Source: Arthrobacter sunyaminii
Lineage (GTDB): Bacteria; Actinomycetota; Actinomycetes; Actinomycetales; Micrococcaceae
Assembly (NCBI RefSeq): GCF_018866305.1
Contig: NZ_CP076456.1
Coordinates: 3,100,001-3,164,000 of the forward strand
Direction of reading: 5' to 3'
DNA: 64,000 nt
The stretch's first letter is position 1; every line of letters begins with the position of its first letter. Below are positions 45,845 to 57,085 of this stretch, in pieces. The position numbers and the translations under genes are program-made. The notes beneath the pieces were generated by a model that searched no databases, had not been told where the DNA came from, and was given only the letters and a program-made list of their open reading frames with translations.

Positions 45845-45899
45845 CGTCCCCTTTTGCTCCGCATTTTGCGTCCCGGACCGGTCGAAGCCCGACGGCAGG

Positions 45900-46481
45900 T
45901 CAGGAAAGGCGGTTGTCCTTCCACCGCGGGCCGTAGGCGGCGAACCGGATCACCCGTTCTTCATCAGGATCATCGTCGTACTCGAAGCTCAGGCCGGCGG
46001 CTTCCTGCACCGGGTGGCCTGTCTCCTGCCCACCCACGGTGCCGCCGCCGGTGGGACGCAGGAGCGTCACCTCCAGCCGGCTGTCCGACAGGTGTTCCAC
46101 CAGGCCCCGGCCCCACTCGACCACGGTGACGGAGGTATCCATCGTGTTTTCCAGGTCAATGTCATCAATCTCACCGCTGGACCCGAGCCGGTAGGCATCC
46201 ACGTGCACCAGATCGGGTCCGTCCGCCAGGCTCGGATGGATGCGCATCAGCACGAAGGTTGGGGAAATGATTCCGGGCCGGACACCGAGCCCGCGGCCCA
46301 GGCCCTGGGTGAAAGTGGTTTTACCGGCTCCGAGTTCGCCCGTCAGCAGCAGGAGGTCACCTGCGGCCAGCCGGTGACCCAGCTGCTCGGCCACGGCCTG
46401 TGTCTGCAGGGCATCCGTAGTGCGGATTTCTTCTTCCCATACGGGTTCAGCTGCGCCGGTGTCAGCGAACTCTCCACTCAT
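45900..46481 (-). CDS. tsaE: tRNA t6A biosynthesis ATPase TsaE
   Basis: 193 residues. P-loop LLTGELGAGKTTFTQGLGRG near 46-65, SPTFVLMRIH near 75, and VVEWGRGLVEHL near 120, the typical TsaE pattern. ATPase that stimulates TsaB-TsaD. Start overlaps alr by 4 nt. The C-terminal 50 or so residues (Gly-rich, then acidic EYDDDPDEERV) are longer than in many homologues. Confidence 0.95.
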   Translation of the reverse strand: MSGEFADTGAAEPVWEEEIRTTDALQTQAVAEQLGHRLAAGDLLLLTGELGAGKTTFTQGLGRGLGVRPGIISPTFVLMRIHPSLADGPDLVHVDAYRLGSSGEIDDIDLENTMDTSVTVVEWGRGLVEHLSDSRLEVTLLRPTGGGTVGGQETGHPVQEAAGLSFEYDDDPDEERVIRFAAYGPRWKDNRLS

Positions 46482-47644
46482 AGCCCGGCCTCCTCGGAAT
46501 CGGTGTACTTACGCTGAACGCGGGAGCTGATCCTGGTAATGATCTCGTAGTTGATGCTTCCGCAGGCCTCCGCCCATTCATCCACGGAAGGCATTCCCAC
46601 ACCGCCGAACAGCACTGCTTCCCGGCCCACGAGGTCTTTGCCGGTTCCTGCAATGCCGGTGGCCTTAAGGTCTATCACCATCTGGTCCATGGCTATCCGG
46701 CCGACTACCGGGTAAACATTGCCGTCCACCCAAACGGGACCGCCCGTGCCCACGCGGGGGACGCCGTCGGCATAGCCCAAGGGAACCAGCGCCAGTGTGG
46801 TGGGCTCCTGCGTGGTGTAACGAAGCCCATAGGACACACCCTGCCCGGCGGGAACCTCCTTGCAGTTGGCGATGGTGGTCTTCAGGGTCATGGCCGGGCG
46901 CAGGCCCAGCTCGTCGGGTGACTGCTCCGGAAAGGGCGACAGACCGTACATGCCCAACCCAACCCGCACCATGTCAAAGTGGGAATCGGGGCGGGAAAGT
47001 GCTGCGGGAGTGTTAGCGATGTGCCGCACTTCATGGTCCACTCCGGCGTCTTCGGCAACTGCCACGGCGGTGCGGAACTTCTCCAGCTGCAGGTCAGTCT
47101 CCGGCCTTTCCGGTTCATCTGCCACGGAAAAGTGGGAGAAGATTCCGACGACGCGCAGCAGCCCCTCCTCCTGATAGGCCAGGGCCCGGCCAACGAACGC
47201 TTCCCATTTGTCCTCGGGGCAGCCGTTGCGGCCAAGGCCGGTGTCGATCTTCAGGTGCACCCGTGCCGGAATCTGCAGTTCCCGTGCAGCGGCCACGACT
47301 GACTCCAGTTCCCATCCCGAAAGTCCCAAATCAACGTTGGCAGCCACTGCCTCGGCAAAGGGGGTGTCCACGGTATGCAGCCAGGCCAGAATCGGAGCTG
47401 AGATGCCGGCGCTTCGCAGCGCGAGCGCTTCGGAAATATGGGCGACACCAAGCCAAGTGGCTCCGGCTTCCAATGCTGCGCGTGCCACCTGCTCCGCGCC
47501 GTGGCCGTACGCATCAGCCTTGACGATTGCCATCACGCGGGCCGGACTGGTGAGCCGGACAAAGTGGCGGACGTTGTGCCGCACGGCGGCTAGATCTATG
47601 AGGGCGAGGCGTTCAGCGGGAGGAGGTACTTGTTGGTCGTTCAC
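46478..47644 (-). CDS. alr: Alanine racemase
   Basis: PLP enzyme making D-alanine for peptidoglycan. 388 residues, GTG start. Cofactor lysine K42 in VMAIVKADAYGHGAEQ, LKIDTGLGRNGC near 137-148, and YGLRYTTQEPTTLALVPLGY near 265-285 with the second catalytic Tyr. First gene of the run alr-tsaE-tsaB-rimI-tsaD. A hairpin upstream separates it from the trehalose operon. Confidence 0.96.
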   Translation of the reverse strand: MNDQQVPPPAERLALIDLAAVRHNVRHFVRLTSPARVMAIVKADAYGHGAEQVARAALEAGATWLGVAHISEALALRSAGISAPILAWLHTVDTPFAEAVAANVDLGLSGWELESVVAAARELQIPARVHLKIDTGLGRNGCPEDKWEAFVGRALAYQEEGLLRVVGIFSHFSVADEPERPETDLQLEKFRTAVAVAEDAGVDHEVRHIANTPAALSRPDSHFDMVRVGLGMYGLSPFPEQSPDELGLRPAMTLKTTIANCKEVPAGQGVSYGLRYTTQEPTTLALVPLGYADGVPRVGTGGPVWVDGNVYPVVGRIAMDQMVIDLKATGIAGTGKDLVGREAVLFGGVGMPSVDEWAEACGSINYEIITRISSRVQRKYTDSEEAGL

Positions 47645-47694
47645 CAGACCATTCTTTCATTTCCCGCACTGTACCGGCGCCGGTCGGGTCGCCC

Positions 47695-47731
47695 GTGAGG
47701 CTGCAACCGGTGGAACCGGCTGCAGCCTCAC
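47695..47731 (-). terminator. Terminator of the trehalose/aldo-keto reductase operon
   Basis: GTGAGGCTGCA (47695-47705) and TGCAGCCTCAC (47721-47731), perfect 11-bp arms, with further pairing of ACCGG/CCGG in the loop. It lies 3 nt after the reductase stop. Confidence 0.75.
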
Positions 47732-47734
47732 CTG

Positions 47735-48781
47735 TTAGGCGTCCAGAGCCGAGGCCCACAAATTGATGTTGGAGTCCACCGCATACTCGTCGATGCTGGC
47801 CAGTTCCTCGGCGGTGAAGTCGAGGCGATTCACTGCCGCAAGGCTGTCCTCAAGCTGACGGACGCTGGAGGCACCCACCAGCGCCGATGTGACGGCACCG
47901 CCTCCGGACTGCGGCCGCAGCACCCAGGCAATAGCCATCTGGGCCAGCGTCTGGCCGCGGGATTCCGCCAGGTCGTTCAGTGCCCGCACCCGCCGCAGGT
48001 TGTCCTCGGACAGCTGGGACTTCTCCAGCGATTTCCCGGCCGCGGCGCGGGAATCCTCGGGCACCCCGTTCAGGTACTTGCTGGTCAGCAGACCCTGCGC
48101 CAACGGGCTGAAGGCGATGGAGCCCGCCCCGGCTTCCTCCAAAGCAGCGAACAGGTTCGGGTCCCCCTGCTCAACCCAGCGGTTCAGCATGGAGTAGGAG
48201 GGCTGGTGAATCAGCAGCGGAGTTCCCATGTCGCGCAGGATCCGCGCAGCTTCAATGGTCTTCTCCGGCGAGTAGGACGAGATGCCGGCGTACAGGGCCC
48301 GGCCGGAGCGCACGGCGGTGTCCAGTGCTCCCATGGTCTCTTCCAGCGGCGTCTCGGGATCGGGACGGTGGCTGTAGAAAATGTCCACGTAGTCCAGGCC
48401 CATGCGTTCCAGGGACTGGTCCAGGCTCGCGAGCAGGTACTTGCGGGACCCCCAGTTGCCGTAGGGACCGGGCCACATGTCGTAGCCCGCCTTCGAGGAG
48501 ATGACCAGTTCATCCCGGTACGGACGGAAATCGTCCTTGAAATGGCGTCCAAAGTTGGTTTCCGCCGAGCCGTAGGGCGGGCCGTAGTTGTTCGCCAGAT
48601 CGAAATGGGTCACGCCCAGATCAAACGCCCGGCGCAGGATGGCACGCTGGGTCTCGAAGTTCTTATCGTCGCCAAAGTTGTGCCACAGTCCAAGCGATAC
48701 AGCGGGCAGCTGCAGCCCGCTGCGTCCGACGCGGCGGTAGGGCATGGAATCGTAGCGGTTTTCCGCAGCAATGTAGGTCAT
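47735..48781 (-). CDS. Aldo/keto reductase, YghZ/GPR type
   Basis: 348 residues. NADPH-dependent oxidoreductase related to L-glyceraldehyde-3-phosphate reductase. Catalytic tyrosine in FDLANNYGPPYGSAETNFGR near 60-79, Lys in VISSKAGYDMWPGPYGNWGS near 90-110, HRPDPETPLEETM (His), and RPQSGGGAVTSALVGASSVR near the cofactor end. Starts 3 nt after the treZ stop, so it belongs to the trehalose transcript. A link to trehalose metabolism is not known. Confidence 0.92.
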   Translation of the reverse strand: MTYIAAENRYDSMPYRRVGRSGLQLPAVSLGLWHNFGDDKNFETQRAILRRAFDLGVTHFDLANNYGPPYGSAETNFGRHFKDDFRPYRDELVISSKAGYDMWPGPYGNWGSRKYLLASLDQSLERMGLDYVDIFYSHRPDPETPLEETMGALDTAVRSGRALYAGISSYSPEKTIEAARILRDMGTPLLIHQPSYSMLNRWVEQGDPNLFAALEEAGAGSIAFSPLAQGLLTSKYLNGVPEDSRAAAGKSLEKSQLSEDNLRRVRALNDLAESRGQTLAQMAIAWVLRPQSGGGAVTSALVGASSVRQLEDSLAAVNRLDFTAEELASIDEYAVDSNINLWASALDA

Positions 48782-48784
48782 GGA

Positions 48785-50539
48785 TTACATCCTGCCATTC
48801 GATGTCGCGAGGACGGCAGCGCCGTAAGCGGGCAGCTGCACACCGTCTTCATACAGCTCCGCGGGTGCCGTCTCCAGCAGCAGCTGCGGAGAGCTGATCG
48901 GAAGGGGGATCTCGCGGGAATCGCCCGCGAAATTCAGTACGACGGCGGTGTCTCCCCGTTGCAGGACAAGCCACCGGCCCACTTCGTCGAAGTCCACGCT
49001 GACGCTGCGGAGATCCGGGTCCATCAGATCAAGACGGTCACGGCGAAGCGTCAGGAGCTGCTGGTACAAAGCATGCAGCTTCGCATGGTCACCCTCTTCA
49101 ACCTCGGACCAGTCCAGCTTTGAATTGGCGAAGGTTGACGGGTCCTGGGGGTTGGGCACCGTGTCCGGGTCCCAGCCCATCCGCTCAAACTCCCGCAGCC
49201 GGCCTTCCGCCGTTGCCTTGCCCAGCTCCGGTTCCGGGTGGGAGGTAAAGAACTGCCAGGGCGTGGAGGCACCGAATTCTTCGCCCATGAAGATCATCGG
49301 CGTAAACGGGGAGGTCAGGTTCAGCACTGCGGCAAGCGCCAGCTGCGGATAACCCAGGCTCGCGCTGAGCCTGTCCCCGGCCGCCCGGTTGCCAATCTGG
49401 TCGTGATTTTGAATGCAGGTCACAAGCTGCCGGGCAGTGATCACGTCTTTGTTGATGGGCCTTCCGTGGGCACGGCCACGGAAGGAGGAGAAACCGCTGT
49501 CATGGAAGAACCCGTCCCGCAGCACCTTGGCCAGGGCGCCGAGGGAATCGAAGTCCTCGTAATAACCCCCGTTTTCCCCGGTGAGGTTGGTATGTGCGGC
49601 ATGGTGGAAATCATCAGACCATTGGCCGTCCAGCCCGTAGCCGTTCAGGTTCCGCGGACTGATCAGCCGGGGATCGTTCAGGTCAGATTCGGCGATCAGG
49701 AACAGCGGCTTGCCGAGACCGCGCGCGCACTTTTCGGTTTCCTGCGCTATCTCTTCCAGGATGTGGATGGCGCGCTCGTCGTGCAGCGCATGCACCGCAT
49801 CCAGGCGCAGTCCGTCCACGTGGTAGTCGCGGAACCACATCAGCACGTTGTCCACAATGTACTGCCGGACGGTGTCAGAGAGCGGGCCGTCCAGATTTAC
49901 CGAATCGCCCCAGGTGTTGGATTTGCCTTCCGTGAGGTACGGACCAAACATCGGGAGGTAGTTGCCGCTGGGTCCGAGGTGGTTGTACACCACGTCCTGG
50001 ATGACTCCGAGTCCTGCTTGATGCGCGGCGTCAACGAACCGCTGGTATGCCTCGGGACCGCCGTAGGTTTCCTGCACGGCGTACCAGAGCACGCCGTCGT
50101 AACCCCAGTTGTGGGTTCCGTTGAAAGCATTCACCGGCAGCAGTTCCACATACCGAACACCCAGGTCCACCAGGTAGCCGAGCTTGCCGATGGCCGCGTC
50201 CAGGGTGCCTTCCGGCGTGAACGTACCGATATGCAGCTCGTAGATGGCGCTGCCGTCCAGGCCCGGCGATTTCCAGTCCGCATCATGCCACTGGTATTCG
50301 TCCGGATCGAACGTGCGTGACAGCGCATGGACGCCCTCGGGCTGGCGCCGGGACCGGGGATCCGGAACCGGCGTCTGCGCGTCGTCAATCAGGTACCCGT
50401 AATCAATGTCCCCGGTGAGTTCGGCGTGCTGGGCATGCCACCAGCCGTTTTCGCCGCGGCTCATGGACAATTTGCGGCCGTCGGCCAGCAGCGTCATCGT
50501 GCCGGCTTTGGGCGCCCATACGTCGAAATTCGTCCTCAT
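48785..50539 (-). CDS. treZ: Malto-oligosyltrehalose trehalohydrolase
   Basis: Releases trehalose from maltooligosyl-trehalose, the final step after TreY. 584 residues. N-terminal carbohydrate-binding-type domain ([17 protein letters not shown]), then a GH13 barrel: [16 protein letters not shown] near 177-192, nucleophile Asp in [14 protein letters not shown] near 243-256, acid Glu in [12 protein letters not shown] near 280-291, and [16 protein letters not shown] near 375-390. Overlaps treY by 4 nt. Cytoplasmic. Confidence 0.95.
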   Translation of the reverse strand: MRTNFDVWAPKAGTMTLLADGRKLSMSRGENGWWHAQHAELTGDIDYGYLIDDAQTPVPDPRSRRQPEGVHALSRTFDPDEYQWHDADWKSPGLDGSAIYELHIGTFTPEGTLDAAIGKLGYLVDLGVRYVELLPVNAFNGTHNWGYDGVLWYAVQETYGGPEAYQRFVDAAHQAGLGVIQDVVYNHLGPSGNYLPMFGPYLTEGKSNTWGDSVNLDGPLSDTVRQYIVDNVLMWFRDYHVDGLRLDAVHALHDERAIHILEEIAQETEKCARGLGKPLFLIAESDLNDPRLISPRNLNGYGLDGQWSDDFHHAAHTNLTGENGGYYEDFDSLGALAKVLRDGFFHDSGFSSFRGRAHGRPINKDVITARQLVTCIQNHDQIGNRAAGDRLSASLGYPQLALAAVLNLTSPFTPMIFMGEEFGASTPWQFFTSHPEPELGKATAEGRLREFERMGWDPDTVPNPQDPSTFANSKLDWSEVEEGDHAKLHALYQQLLTLRRDRLDLMDPDLRSVSVDFDEVGRWLVLQRGDTAVVLNFAGDSREIPLPISSPQLLLETAPAELYEDGVQLPAYGAAVLATSNGRM

Positions 50540-52875
50540 TCGCCGTCCTCCCGAACGAGTAGTGCCACCGGATAGATTTCAAACAGATCCGCGGCCGCCA
50601 GCCGGCCGCTGCTTTCGAGCATCCGGCCCGTGAGCACGTCACGGTAGGTTCCCGCATCAAGCACGACGGCGGTGTCCCGCCATCCGCCGGCACGCTCCAT
50701 TCCGAGCGGCAGCCGGGTGACAGCTGTAATGGCTCCGCCCCGGTCGAAGGCAAAGAGATGCTCTGCCGCCGTACCTTCCACCGCTACGGGGACGTAGCGG
50801 CTGAAAAGCTCCGGGCGCCCGCGCTTGAGCTGCAGTGCCCGCATGGTGACGAGCAGCTTGGCGGCTGCTTCTTCGTCCAGGTCCGGTGCCTGCACGGTGC
50901 CGCCGGCCAGGGATTCGGCAACGGCGCGGCGCCGGGCGTAATCCACTTCGCGCCGGTTGTCCGGATCGACGAGCGACCGGTCCCAGAACTCGGTGCCCTG
51001 ATAGACATCCGGAACCCCGGGCATGGTCAGCTGCAGGAGCTTGGCGGAAAGGGAGTTCGAGTAGCCGGCACTAAGGATCCGCTCCACGAGCGCTTCAATG
51101 CGGTCGGTGACCTCAGGGTTGTCGAAGGCGGCGTCAACGGCTGCGTGCATGCGCTCTTCGAACTCGGCGTTGGGTGCAGTCCACGTGGTGCTGCTCGACG
51201 CTTCGCGCGAAGCCTTTTCAGCGTAGGCATGGGCACGCTCACGGCTGAGCGGCCAGGCACCGATGATCGCCTGCCACAGCAGGTTGGCCATCGGCACATC
51301 TCCCATGGGTGCCAGGGACTCCAGAGCGGTGAAGGTTTCATTCCACTCGTCGGGAATCTCCGAAAGGACCGAAATCCGGGCGCGGGTGTCTTCGCTGCGC
51401 TTGGTGTCATGCGTCGTCAGCGCGGTCATGGCAGCGGGCTGCTCCAGCTGCCGGCGCAGCATCTTGCTGTGCAGGTCCGACGGTGCCACCGCGAAATGTG
51501 CCGGATCCGCACCCACCTCGTTCAGCGAGGTCAGGCGTGAGTAACGGTAGAACGCAGTGTCTTCCACGCCCTTGGCCATCACCATGCCGGAGGTCTGCTG
51601 GAAGCGCACCGCAAGCTCGCCCAGGGCCTGGAGGGAGACGTCATTCGTTTCCCCTGCTCCCAGCGGATTCAGCAGCCCGCCCAGGGTAGTCAGGGCAGCA
51701 GCCAGGTCCGGCCGGCGCACGGTGGCCGCGATGACGGCATCGGTCAAATATCCTGCCCCGTCCGGGAGGTAACTGCGGTACACCGGAAAGCAGGCCAGCA
51801 GTTCCGCGAGTGCATCCGCTGCGGTCTCCGGTTCCAGCCCGGAGTCCGACGGCAGCAGCCGGACCAGGCGCTGCACTTCCGAGTGCAGCAGCTGATCGGC
51901 GATGCCGCGTTTGGTGCCGTGGATCATGTCCGCGTACGGTTCCACGGGCACCATGGCCGTCAAGGTGCCCTCGCCTGCCGGGTCAACGAAAAGCCGGTCG
52001 ATGTCCGCCAGCGCGTCATATCCGGTGGTTCCTTCTGTTTCCCAGTTCCGGGGCAGCGTCTCCCCCGGCTCCAGGATCTTTTCCACCAGGATGTAGGCAC
52101 CCCCGGTCAGTTTCCGCAGCCGGGCCAGATAGCCCTTGGGGTCGGCCAGCCCGTCCGGATGGTCGATCCGCAGACCATCCACGAGTCCTTCATCAAACCA
52201 GCGCTTGATCTCCGCGTGGGATTCGTCGAAGACCCAGGGCTCCTCCACGCGGATGCCGGCGAGGGTGTTCACGCCGAAGAAGCGGCGGTAGTTCAGTTCA
52301 TTGTCTGCCCGCCGCCAGTTCACCAGTTCGTAGTGCTGGCGGGCGTGGACGTCCACGGCCGAATCGCCGTCGGACGCCGTTCCCGGCGCCACCGGGTATC
52401 GGTTGTCGTAGTAGTGCAGCTCGTCGTTGACCAGTTTCAGCTGCTCCAGCTCGTTGTCGCCGTCGCCCAGGACGGGCAGGCGGAGTTTTCCGCCTGCCGC
52501 GTCCCAGTCGACGTCGAAAGCTTCGGCGTACCGGGAACCCCGGCCTTCCTTCAGGAGCGACCACCACCAGTCATTCCGCGCGGGGGTGGCGACCCCCATG
52601 TGGTTGGGCACAATGTCCACCAGCACCCCCATGCCGGCGGCATGGGCGGCGGCGGAGAGGGACTTCAGCCCTTCGGCGCCGCCGCGGGCAGGATCCACCG
52701 CCGTCGGGTCAACCACGTCGTAACCGTGGTCCGAACCCGGTTCGGCGGTCAGGATCGGTGACAGGTAAATCCAGTCGACCCCCAGATCCTTCAAATACGG
52801 GACCAGCTCGGCGGCGTCGAACAGCGTGAACGACGGCCGGATCTGCAGGCGGTAGGTGGACAGCGGGGTCCTCAT
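50536..52875 (-). CDS. treY: Malto-oligosyltrehalose synthase
   Basis: Isomerises the reducing-end glucose of maltodextrins to an alpha,alpha-1,1 trehalose end. 779 residues. GH13 barrel: [20 protein letters not shown] near 6-25, [19 protein letters not shown] near 86-104, [20 protein letters not shown] near 205-224, [20 protein letters not shown] near 236-255. The long insertion typical of TreY is present. Coupled by ATGA overlaps to glgX before and treZ after. Confidence 0.96.
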   Translation of the reverse strand: MRTPLSTYRLQIRPSFTLFDAAELVPYLKDLGVDWIYLSPILTAEPGSDHGYDVVDPTAVDPARGGAEGLKSLSAAAHAAGMGVLVDIVPNHMGVATPARNDWWWSLLKEGRGSRYAEAFDVDWDAAGGKLRLPVLGDGDNELEQLKLVNDELHYYDNRYPVAPGTASDGDSAVDVHARQHYELVNWRRADNELNYRRFFGVNTLAGIRVEEPWVFDESHAEIKRWFDEGLVDGLRIDHPDGLADPKGYLARLRKLTGGAYILVEKILEPGETLPRNWETEGTTGYDALADIDRLFVDPAGEGTLTAMVPVEPYADMIHGTKRGIADQLLHSEVQRLVRLLPSDSGLEPETAADALAELLACFPVYRSYLPDGAGYLTDAVIAATVRRPDLAAALTTLGGLLNPLGAGETNDVSLQALGELAVRFQQTSGMVMAKGVEDTAFYRYSRLTSLNEVGADPAHFAVAPSDLHSKMLRRQLEQPAAMTALTTHDTKRSEDTRARISVLSEIPDEWNETFTALESLAPMGDVPMANLLWQAIIGAWPLSRERAHAYAEKASREASSSTTWTAPNAEFEERMHAAVDAAFDNPEVTDRIEALVERILSAGYSNSLSAKLLQLTMPGVPDVYQGTEFWDRSLVDPDNRREVDYARRRAVAESLAGGTVQAPDLDEEAAAKLLVTMRALQLKRGRPELFSRYVPVAVEGTAAEHLFAFDRGGAITAVTRLPLGMERAGGWRDTAVVLDAGTYRDVLTGRMLESSGRLAAADLFEIYPVALLVREDGE

Positions 52876-55061
52876 ACGGCGGCCTCGCCGCTGTGCTGCT
52901 TGGAACCGGCCAGGGCTGCGAGGGAGGCAGCCACGGAGTGGTCGTGCTCTTCCTCCGCTTCGTGGGCACGCAGGACCACCATGGACTTGGCTGCAATGGT
53001 GATTTTGGCATCCGCCGGAATGGATCCGGAATCGGCAAATTCACCGGCCGTGTCAATGACCTCGTCCCACATCGGCGCATACTCACGAGACGGCAGGGTG
53101 ACCTTGACCGCCTCGTCGTGGGCATTGAAGTACAGCAGGAAGTTCACGTCGGTGATCCGCTCTCCGCGGGCATCACGGCCGGAAATTCCCTGTCCGTTCA
53201 GGAACACGCCCAGGGAACGGCTCACGGGAGTGTCCCAGTCGTCCTGGGTCATGGGGCTTCCGTCTTCCGCCAGCCAAACGATGTCCGGCAGTGCTTCGCC
53301 TTCGCCGCGGCGCACCGGCCTGCCATCGAAGAAGCGGCGGCGGCGGAACGTGGGGTGTTCGGCGCGCAGGGTGTTGACCGCGGCAGTGAATTCGAGCAGC
53401 GGAGTGTCCATGTTCTCCCAGTCGATCCAGCTCAGCTCCGAGTCCTGGGCATACGTGTTGTTGTTGCCCTCCTGCGTGCGGCCAAGCTCATCGCCGTGCG
53501 CAATCATGGGAACGCCCTGGGACAGCAGGAGCGTGGCCAGGAAGTTCCGCTGCTGGCGGGCGCGCAGGGACAGCACCTCGGGATCATCCGTGGGACCCTC
53601 CGCTCCGCAGTTCCAGGAGCGGTTATGGGACTCGCCGTCGTTGTTGTCTTCACCGTTGGCCTCGTTGTGCTTCTCGTTGTAGGAGACGAGGTCGCGCAGG
53701 GTGAAGCCGTCATGGGCGGTGACAAAGTTGATGGACGCCACGGGACGGCGTGCCGAGGACTCGTAGAGGTCCGCAGACCCGGTGATGCGGGAGGCAAACT
53801 CACCCAGGGTGGAGGGCTCGCCGCGCCAGAAATCGCGCACGGTGTCGCGGTACTTGCCGTTCCATTCGGTCCACTGGGGAGGGAAGTTGCCCACTTGGTA
53901 ACCGCCGGGTCCGATGTCCCAGGGCTCGGCGATCAGCTTCACCTGGGAAACCACCGGGTCCTGCTGCACCAGTTCGAAGAAGGTGGAGAGCTTGTCCACG
54001 TCGTAGAACTCGCGGGCCAGGGTGGAGGCGAGGTCGAAGCGGAAACCGTCAACGTGCATTTCGGTGACCCAGTAGCGCAGCGAATCCATGAGCAGCTGCA
54101 GCGAGTGCGGGTTTCCCACGTTCAGGGAGTTGCCCGTCCCTGTGTAGTCCATGTAGTAGCGCTTGTCGTCTTCGACAAGGCGGTAGTACGCCTGATTGTC
54201 GATGCCGCGGAAGGACAGCGTGGGGCCCATGTGGTTGCCCTCTGCCGTGTGGTTGTAAACCACGTCGAGGATAACTTCGATGCCGGCCAGGTGCAGGGCA
54301 CGAACCATGCCCTTGAACTCCTGGACCTGCTGGCCGTCGTCACCGGTGGCGCTGTAGGTGTTCTGGGGCGCGAAGAATCCGATGGTGTTGTAACCCCAGT
54401 AGTTCGACAGTCCTTTTTCCTGCAGCGTGGAGTCATTCACGAACTGGTGCACCGGCATCAGTTCGATGGCGGTGACGCCCAGCTTCTGCAGGTGTGCGAT
54501 CACCGCGGGGTGCGCGACGCCGGCATAGGTACCGCGCTGTTCCTCGGGAACCTCGGGGTGACGCTCGGTGAGGCCCTTGACGTGGGCTTCATAGATGACC
54601 GACTGGTGGTACGGGATCTTGGGCTTGCGGTCACCGTCCCAGTCGAAGAAGGGATTGATCACCACGCCCATCATCATGTGCGGCGCTGAGTCTTCGTCAT
54701 TGCGTGAGTTTTCGTCGCCGAAGTTGTAGCCGAACAGCGCCTGGTCCCAGTCGATCTCGCCTGATACTGCCTTCGCATAGGGGTCCAGCAGCAGTTTGTT
54801 CGGGTTGCAGCGGTTGCCCTGGGCCGGATCGTTGGGCCCGTCAACGCGGTAGCCGTACTTCTGCCCGGGCATCACCTGCGGCAGGTAGCAGTGCCACACA
54901 TAGGCGTCCACCTCGGTGAGGCGCACACAGGTCTCGACGCCGTCGTCGTCAAACAGGCACAGCGTGACGGACTCCGCCACCTCGCTGTACAACGCAAAGT
55001 TGGTGCCGTTTCCGTCGTAGGTAGCGCCCAGCGGATAGGCGTCTCCCGGCCAAACTTCCAT
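52872..55061 (-). CDS. glgX: Glycogen debranching enzyme GlgX/TreX
   Basis: Hydrolyses alpha-1,6 branches to give linear maltodextrins for TreY. 729 residues from the ATG at 55061, which has AGGAG 7 nt upstream. CBM48 domain at the start ([20 protein letters not shown]). GH13 barrel with [20 protein letters not shown] near 251-270, [14 protein letters not shown] near 327-340 (nucleophile), [16 protein letters not shown] near 365-380 (acid Glu), and [18 protein letters not shown] near 440-457. First gene of the glgX-treY-treZ operon. Ends with an acidic tail of about 30 residues. Confidence 0.96.
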   Translation of the reverse strand: MEVWPGDAYPLGATYDGNGTNFALYSEVAESVTLCLFDDDGVETCVRLTEVDAYVWHCYLPQVMPGQKYGYRVDGPNDPAQGNRCNPNKLLLDPYAKAVSGEIDWDQALFGYNFGDENSRNDEDSAPHMMMGVVINPFFDWDGDRKPKIPYHQSVIYEAHVKGLTERHPEVPEEQRGTYAGVAHPAVIAHLQKLGVTAIELMPVHQFVNDSTLQEKGLSNYWGYNTIGFFAPQNTYSATGDDGQQVQEFKGMVRALHLAGIEVILDVVYNHTAEGNHMGPTLSFRGIDNQAYYRLVEDDKRYYMDYTGTGNSLNVGNPHSLQLLMDSLRYWVTEMHVDGFRFDLASTLAREFYDVDKLSTFFELVQQDPVVSQVKLIAEPWDIGPGGYQVGNFPPQWTEWNGKYRDTVRDFWRGEPSTLGEFASRITGSADLYESSARRPVASINFVTAHDGFTLRDLVSYNEKHNEANGEDNNDGESHNRSWNCGAEGPTDDPEVLSLRARQQRNFLATLLLSQGVPMIAHGDELGRTQEGNNNTYAQDSELSWIDWENMDTPLLEFTAAVNTLRAEHPTFRRRRFFDGRPVRRGEGEALPDIVWLAEDGSPMTQDDWDTPVSRSLGVFLNGQGISGRDARGERITDVNFLLYFNAHDEAVKVTLPSREYAPMWDEVIDTAGEFADSGSIPADAKITIAAKSMVVLRAHEAEEEHDHSVAASLAALAGSKQHSGEAAV

Positions 55062-55097
55062 GTAGAGCTCCTGACTAGTTCCAGATGACAACAAGCA

Positions 55098-55114
55098 AAG
55101 TAGTATGTCTACTT
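55098..55114. promoter_or_regulatory. Palindrome upstream of glgX
   Basis: AAGTAG-TATGT-CTACTT, 6-bp arms, in the only A/T-rich spacer (55062-55120) between nnrD and glgX, 37 nt before the glgX ATG. Its place fits an operator or part of the promoter of the trehalose operon; a terminator role is less likely because nothing on the + strand ends here. Confidence 0.45.
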
Positions 55115-55120
55115 ACTTTT

Positions 55121-56725
55121 TTACCTCAGACGGGGCAAAGCATTAAACGGGACCGATTGCCACTCCCTGTTTTTCGGCCGTCGGCCGGCACGTTTCGATG
55201 CTTCCCGCATGGCCGCCAGCTCCCCCAACACGGTCCGGATAGCTGCCGGGAGCGCTGATGGTTCCAGCGGTCCAGCCTGCGCGGCGAGGTTTCCGGCCCT
55301 GCCGTGGATACTGGCTGCCGCTGCGGCCAGTTCGGCGTAGTACCCCGCCGGGGGCTCCAGGTCGGCGTCCCGATTACACCGGTTGGTGGCAAGCAGGGCA
55401 CCCAGGATTCCCGCCAGAGTGTCCCCTGAACCGGCGGCCGCGAGCCAGGGTGTGGCCTCGGCCTGGCTGTAGGTTTCACCGGTGGGTGACGCAGTGATCG
55501 TGGCCCAGCCTTTGAGCAGCACCGTAGCCCCGGTGAGTTCCGCAGCGCGGCGGGCGTACCGCAGGGGATCTCCTTCGATCTGCTCCCGGGTGACCGTTTC
55601 CCCCAAACGGGTGAGGAGGGCTGTGAGCTCCCCGGCGTGCGGGGTCAAAACCACCTGCGGGCCGAGACCCGGCTCCACGTAGGAAATGGCGTCCGCGTCG
55701 ATCACCGCGGGCAGGCCGGAGGTCATGGCCTCCAGTGCCCGGCGCCGCTGGTCTTCATCCGTTCCGGCTCCCGGTCCGGCCAGCCAGGCCTGCACGTGCG
55801 CCAGGGGAACGTTTCCGGTGGCGCAGACGGCTTCCGGATGAGCGGTGTTGATCAGCCGGCAGACCGATTCCGGGCCAAGATAGCGGACCATCCCGACGCC
55901 GGTGGCCAGGGCGGCTCCGGTGGCCAGCACTGCGGCGCCGGGGTAAGCTGCCGAGCCCGCCGCAATACCGAGGACACCGCGGGAGTATTTCTGATCTGTT
56001 TTCCGCGGAGACGGCAGCAGGCCGCTGAGGTCGGCAGTTTCGAGCCGGCGGACAGCCTGCCCCGGGACCGTTCCCAGGCCGATATCGATGATTTCGATCC
56101 TGCCTGCGGCCACCGCCCCGGGTCCGGCCATCAGACCGGTTTTGGCTGCACCGAAGGTCACGGTGAGGTCCGCAGCCAGATGCACCCCGTCGGCCCGGCC
56201 GGTGTCGGCATCCACGCCGCTGGGAAGGTCGCAGGCGATCATCACCGGTGAAGGGTTGCTGCCGGAGGTGAGACCGGCGAATGCACGGGCAAGCTCGGCG
56301 GCAGGACCCCGCAAACCGCCTTTGCCGCCGGTGCCCAGGATGCCGTCGATGACCAGATCCGACGCCGCACAAAGCCGGGTGCACTCCTCAACGGCGCTTG
56401 AAAGCTCTACGGTCCTGCCGCCGGCGGACCGGAAGGCGGCCAGTGCCTGTGGATGGGAGACAGCCGAGGTAAGGACGGCCGTAACGGCTGCGCCGCGGCG
56501 GCCCAGCCTCGCTCCGGCGAAGAGCGCGTCGCCGCCGTTGTTGCCGGCGCCTGCCAGCACAGTCACGCGCGCCCCGTACAGGAAACCTCGCCGCTCCAGC
56601 AGTTCCCGGGCGCAGGCAGCGTACAGCCCGTACGCTGCCCGCTGCATCAGTGCTGGACCGTTTCCGGCCTCGAGCAGGGGTTTTTCAGCGGCCCGCACAG
56701 CGGTGCCGGAGTAGGCACTGATCAT
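55121..56725 (-). CDS. nnrD: Bifunctional NAD(P)H-hydrate epimerase/ADP-dependent dehydratase
   Basis: Repairs hydrated NAD(P)H. 534 residues. N-terminal epimerase domain: ARVTVLAGAGNNGGDALFAG near 52-71, LVIDGILGTGGKGGLRGPAA near 124-143, IACDLPSGVDADTGRADGVH near 163-182. C-terminal ADP-dependent dehydratase (ribokinase-like): QVVLTPHAGELTALLTRLG near 357-375, and WLAAAGSGDTLAGILGALLA near 432-451. Nine nt downstream of acpS. A basic 35-residue tail is extra. Confidence 0.93.
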   Translation of the reverse strand: MISAYSGTAVRAAEKPLLEAGNGPALMQRAAYGLYAACARELLERRGFLYGARVTVLAGAGNNGGDALFAGARLGRRGAAVTAVLTSAVSHPQALAAFRSAGGRTVELSSAVEECTRLCAASDLVIDGILGTGGKGGLRGPAAELARAFAGLTSGSNPSPVMIACDLPSGVDADTGRADGVHLAADLTVTFGAAKTGLMAGPGAVAAGRIEIIDIGLGTVPGQAVRRLETADLSGLLPSPRKTDQKYSRGVLGIAAGSAAYPGAAVLATGAALATGVGMVRYLGPESVCRLINTAHPEAVCATGNVPLAHVQAWLAGPGAGTDEDQRRRALEAMTSGLPAVIDADAISYVEPGLGPQVVLTPHAGELTALLTRLGETVTREQIEGDPLRYARRAAELTGATVLLKGWATITASPTGETYSQAEATPWLAAAGSGDTLAGILGALLATNRCNRDADLEPPAGYYAELAAAAASIHGRAGNLAAQAGPLEPSALPAAIRTVLGELAAMREASKRAGRRPKNREWQSVPFNALPRLR

Positions 56726-56734
56726 GCCTACAGA

Positions 56735-57085
56735 CTAGCTCTCGGCAACCACCATTGCTGTGGCAACGTCGCCGTCGTGGCTCAGGGACAGGTGCCAGAC
56801 CCGCACGCCCTTGGCCTCCGCGGCAGCCGCCACCGTGCCGCGCACGCTGACGGCGGGGGCTCCGGCGGCGTCAAGATCCACCTGGCAGTCCTGCCAGTTC
56901 ATGCCGGCCGGCGCCCCGAGGGCCTTGGCAACCGCTTCCTTCGCTGCGAAGCGTGCCGCAAGGGACCGCAGGTTCAGTTCACGCTCGGCCGGCACAAACA
57001 GCCGGGCACGCAGGCCGGGGGTCCGCTCCAGCTGGCGGCCGAAGCGCGGCACGTCCACGACGTCCACGCCGATGCCGACGATCAT
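56735..57085 (-). CDS. acpS: Holo-[acyl-carrier-protein] synthase
   Basis: Transfers 4'-phosphopantetheine from coenzyme A to acyl carrier protein. 116 residues. [20 protein letters not shown] (Asp ligand) and [18 protein letters not shown] (Glu/Lys) are the two diagnostic blocks; [19 protein letters not shown] closes the fold. Its ATG shares one base with the glmS stop (TAATG), so it is coupled to glmS. Confidence 0.95.
   Translation of the reverse strand: MIVGIGVDVVDVPRFGRQLERTPGLRARLFVPAERELNLRSLAARFAAKEAVAKALGAPAGMNWQDCQVDLDAAGAPAVSVRGTVAAAAEAKGVRVWHLSLSHDGDVATAMVVAES

Noticed and set aside
52893..54689. 598-codon open frame opposite glgX
   Set aside because: Val/Gly-rich mirror frame of a clear GH13 gene.
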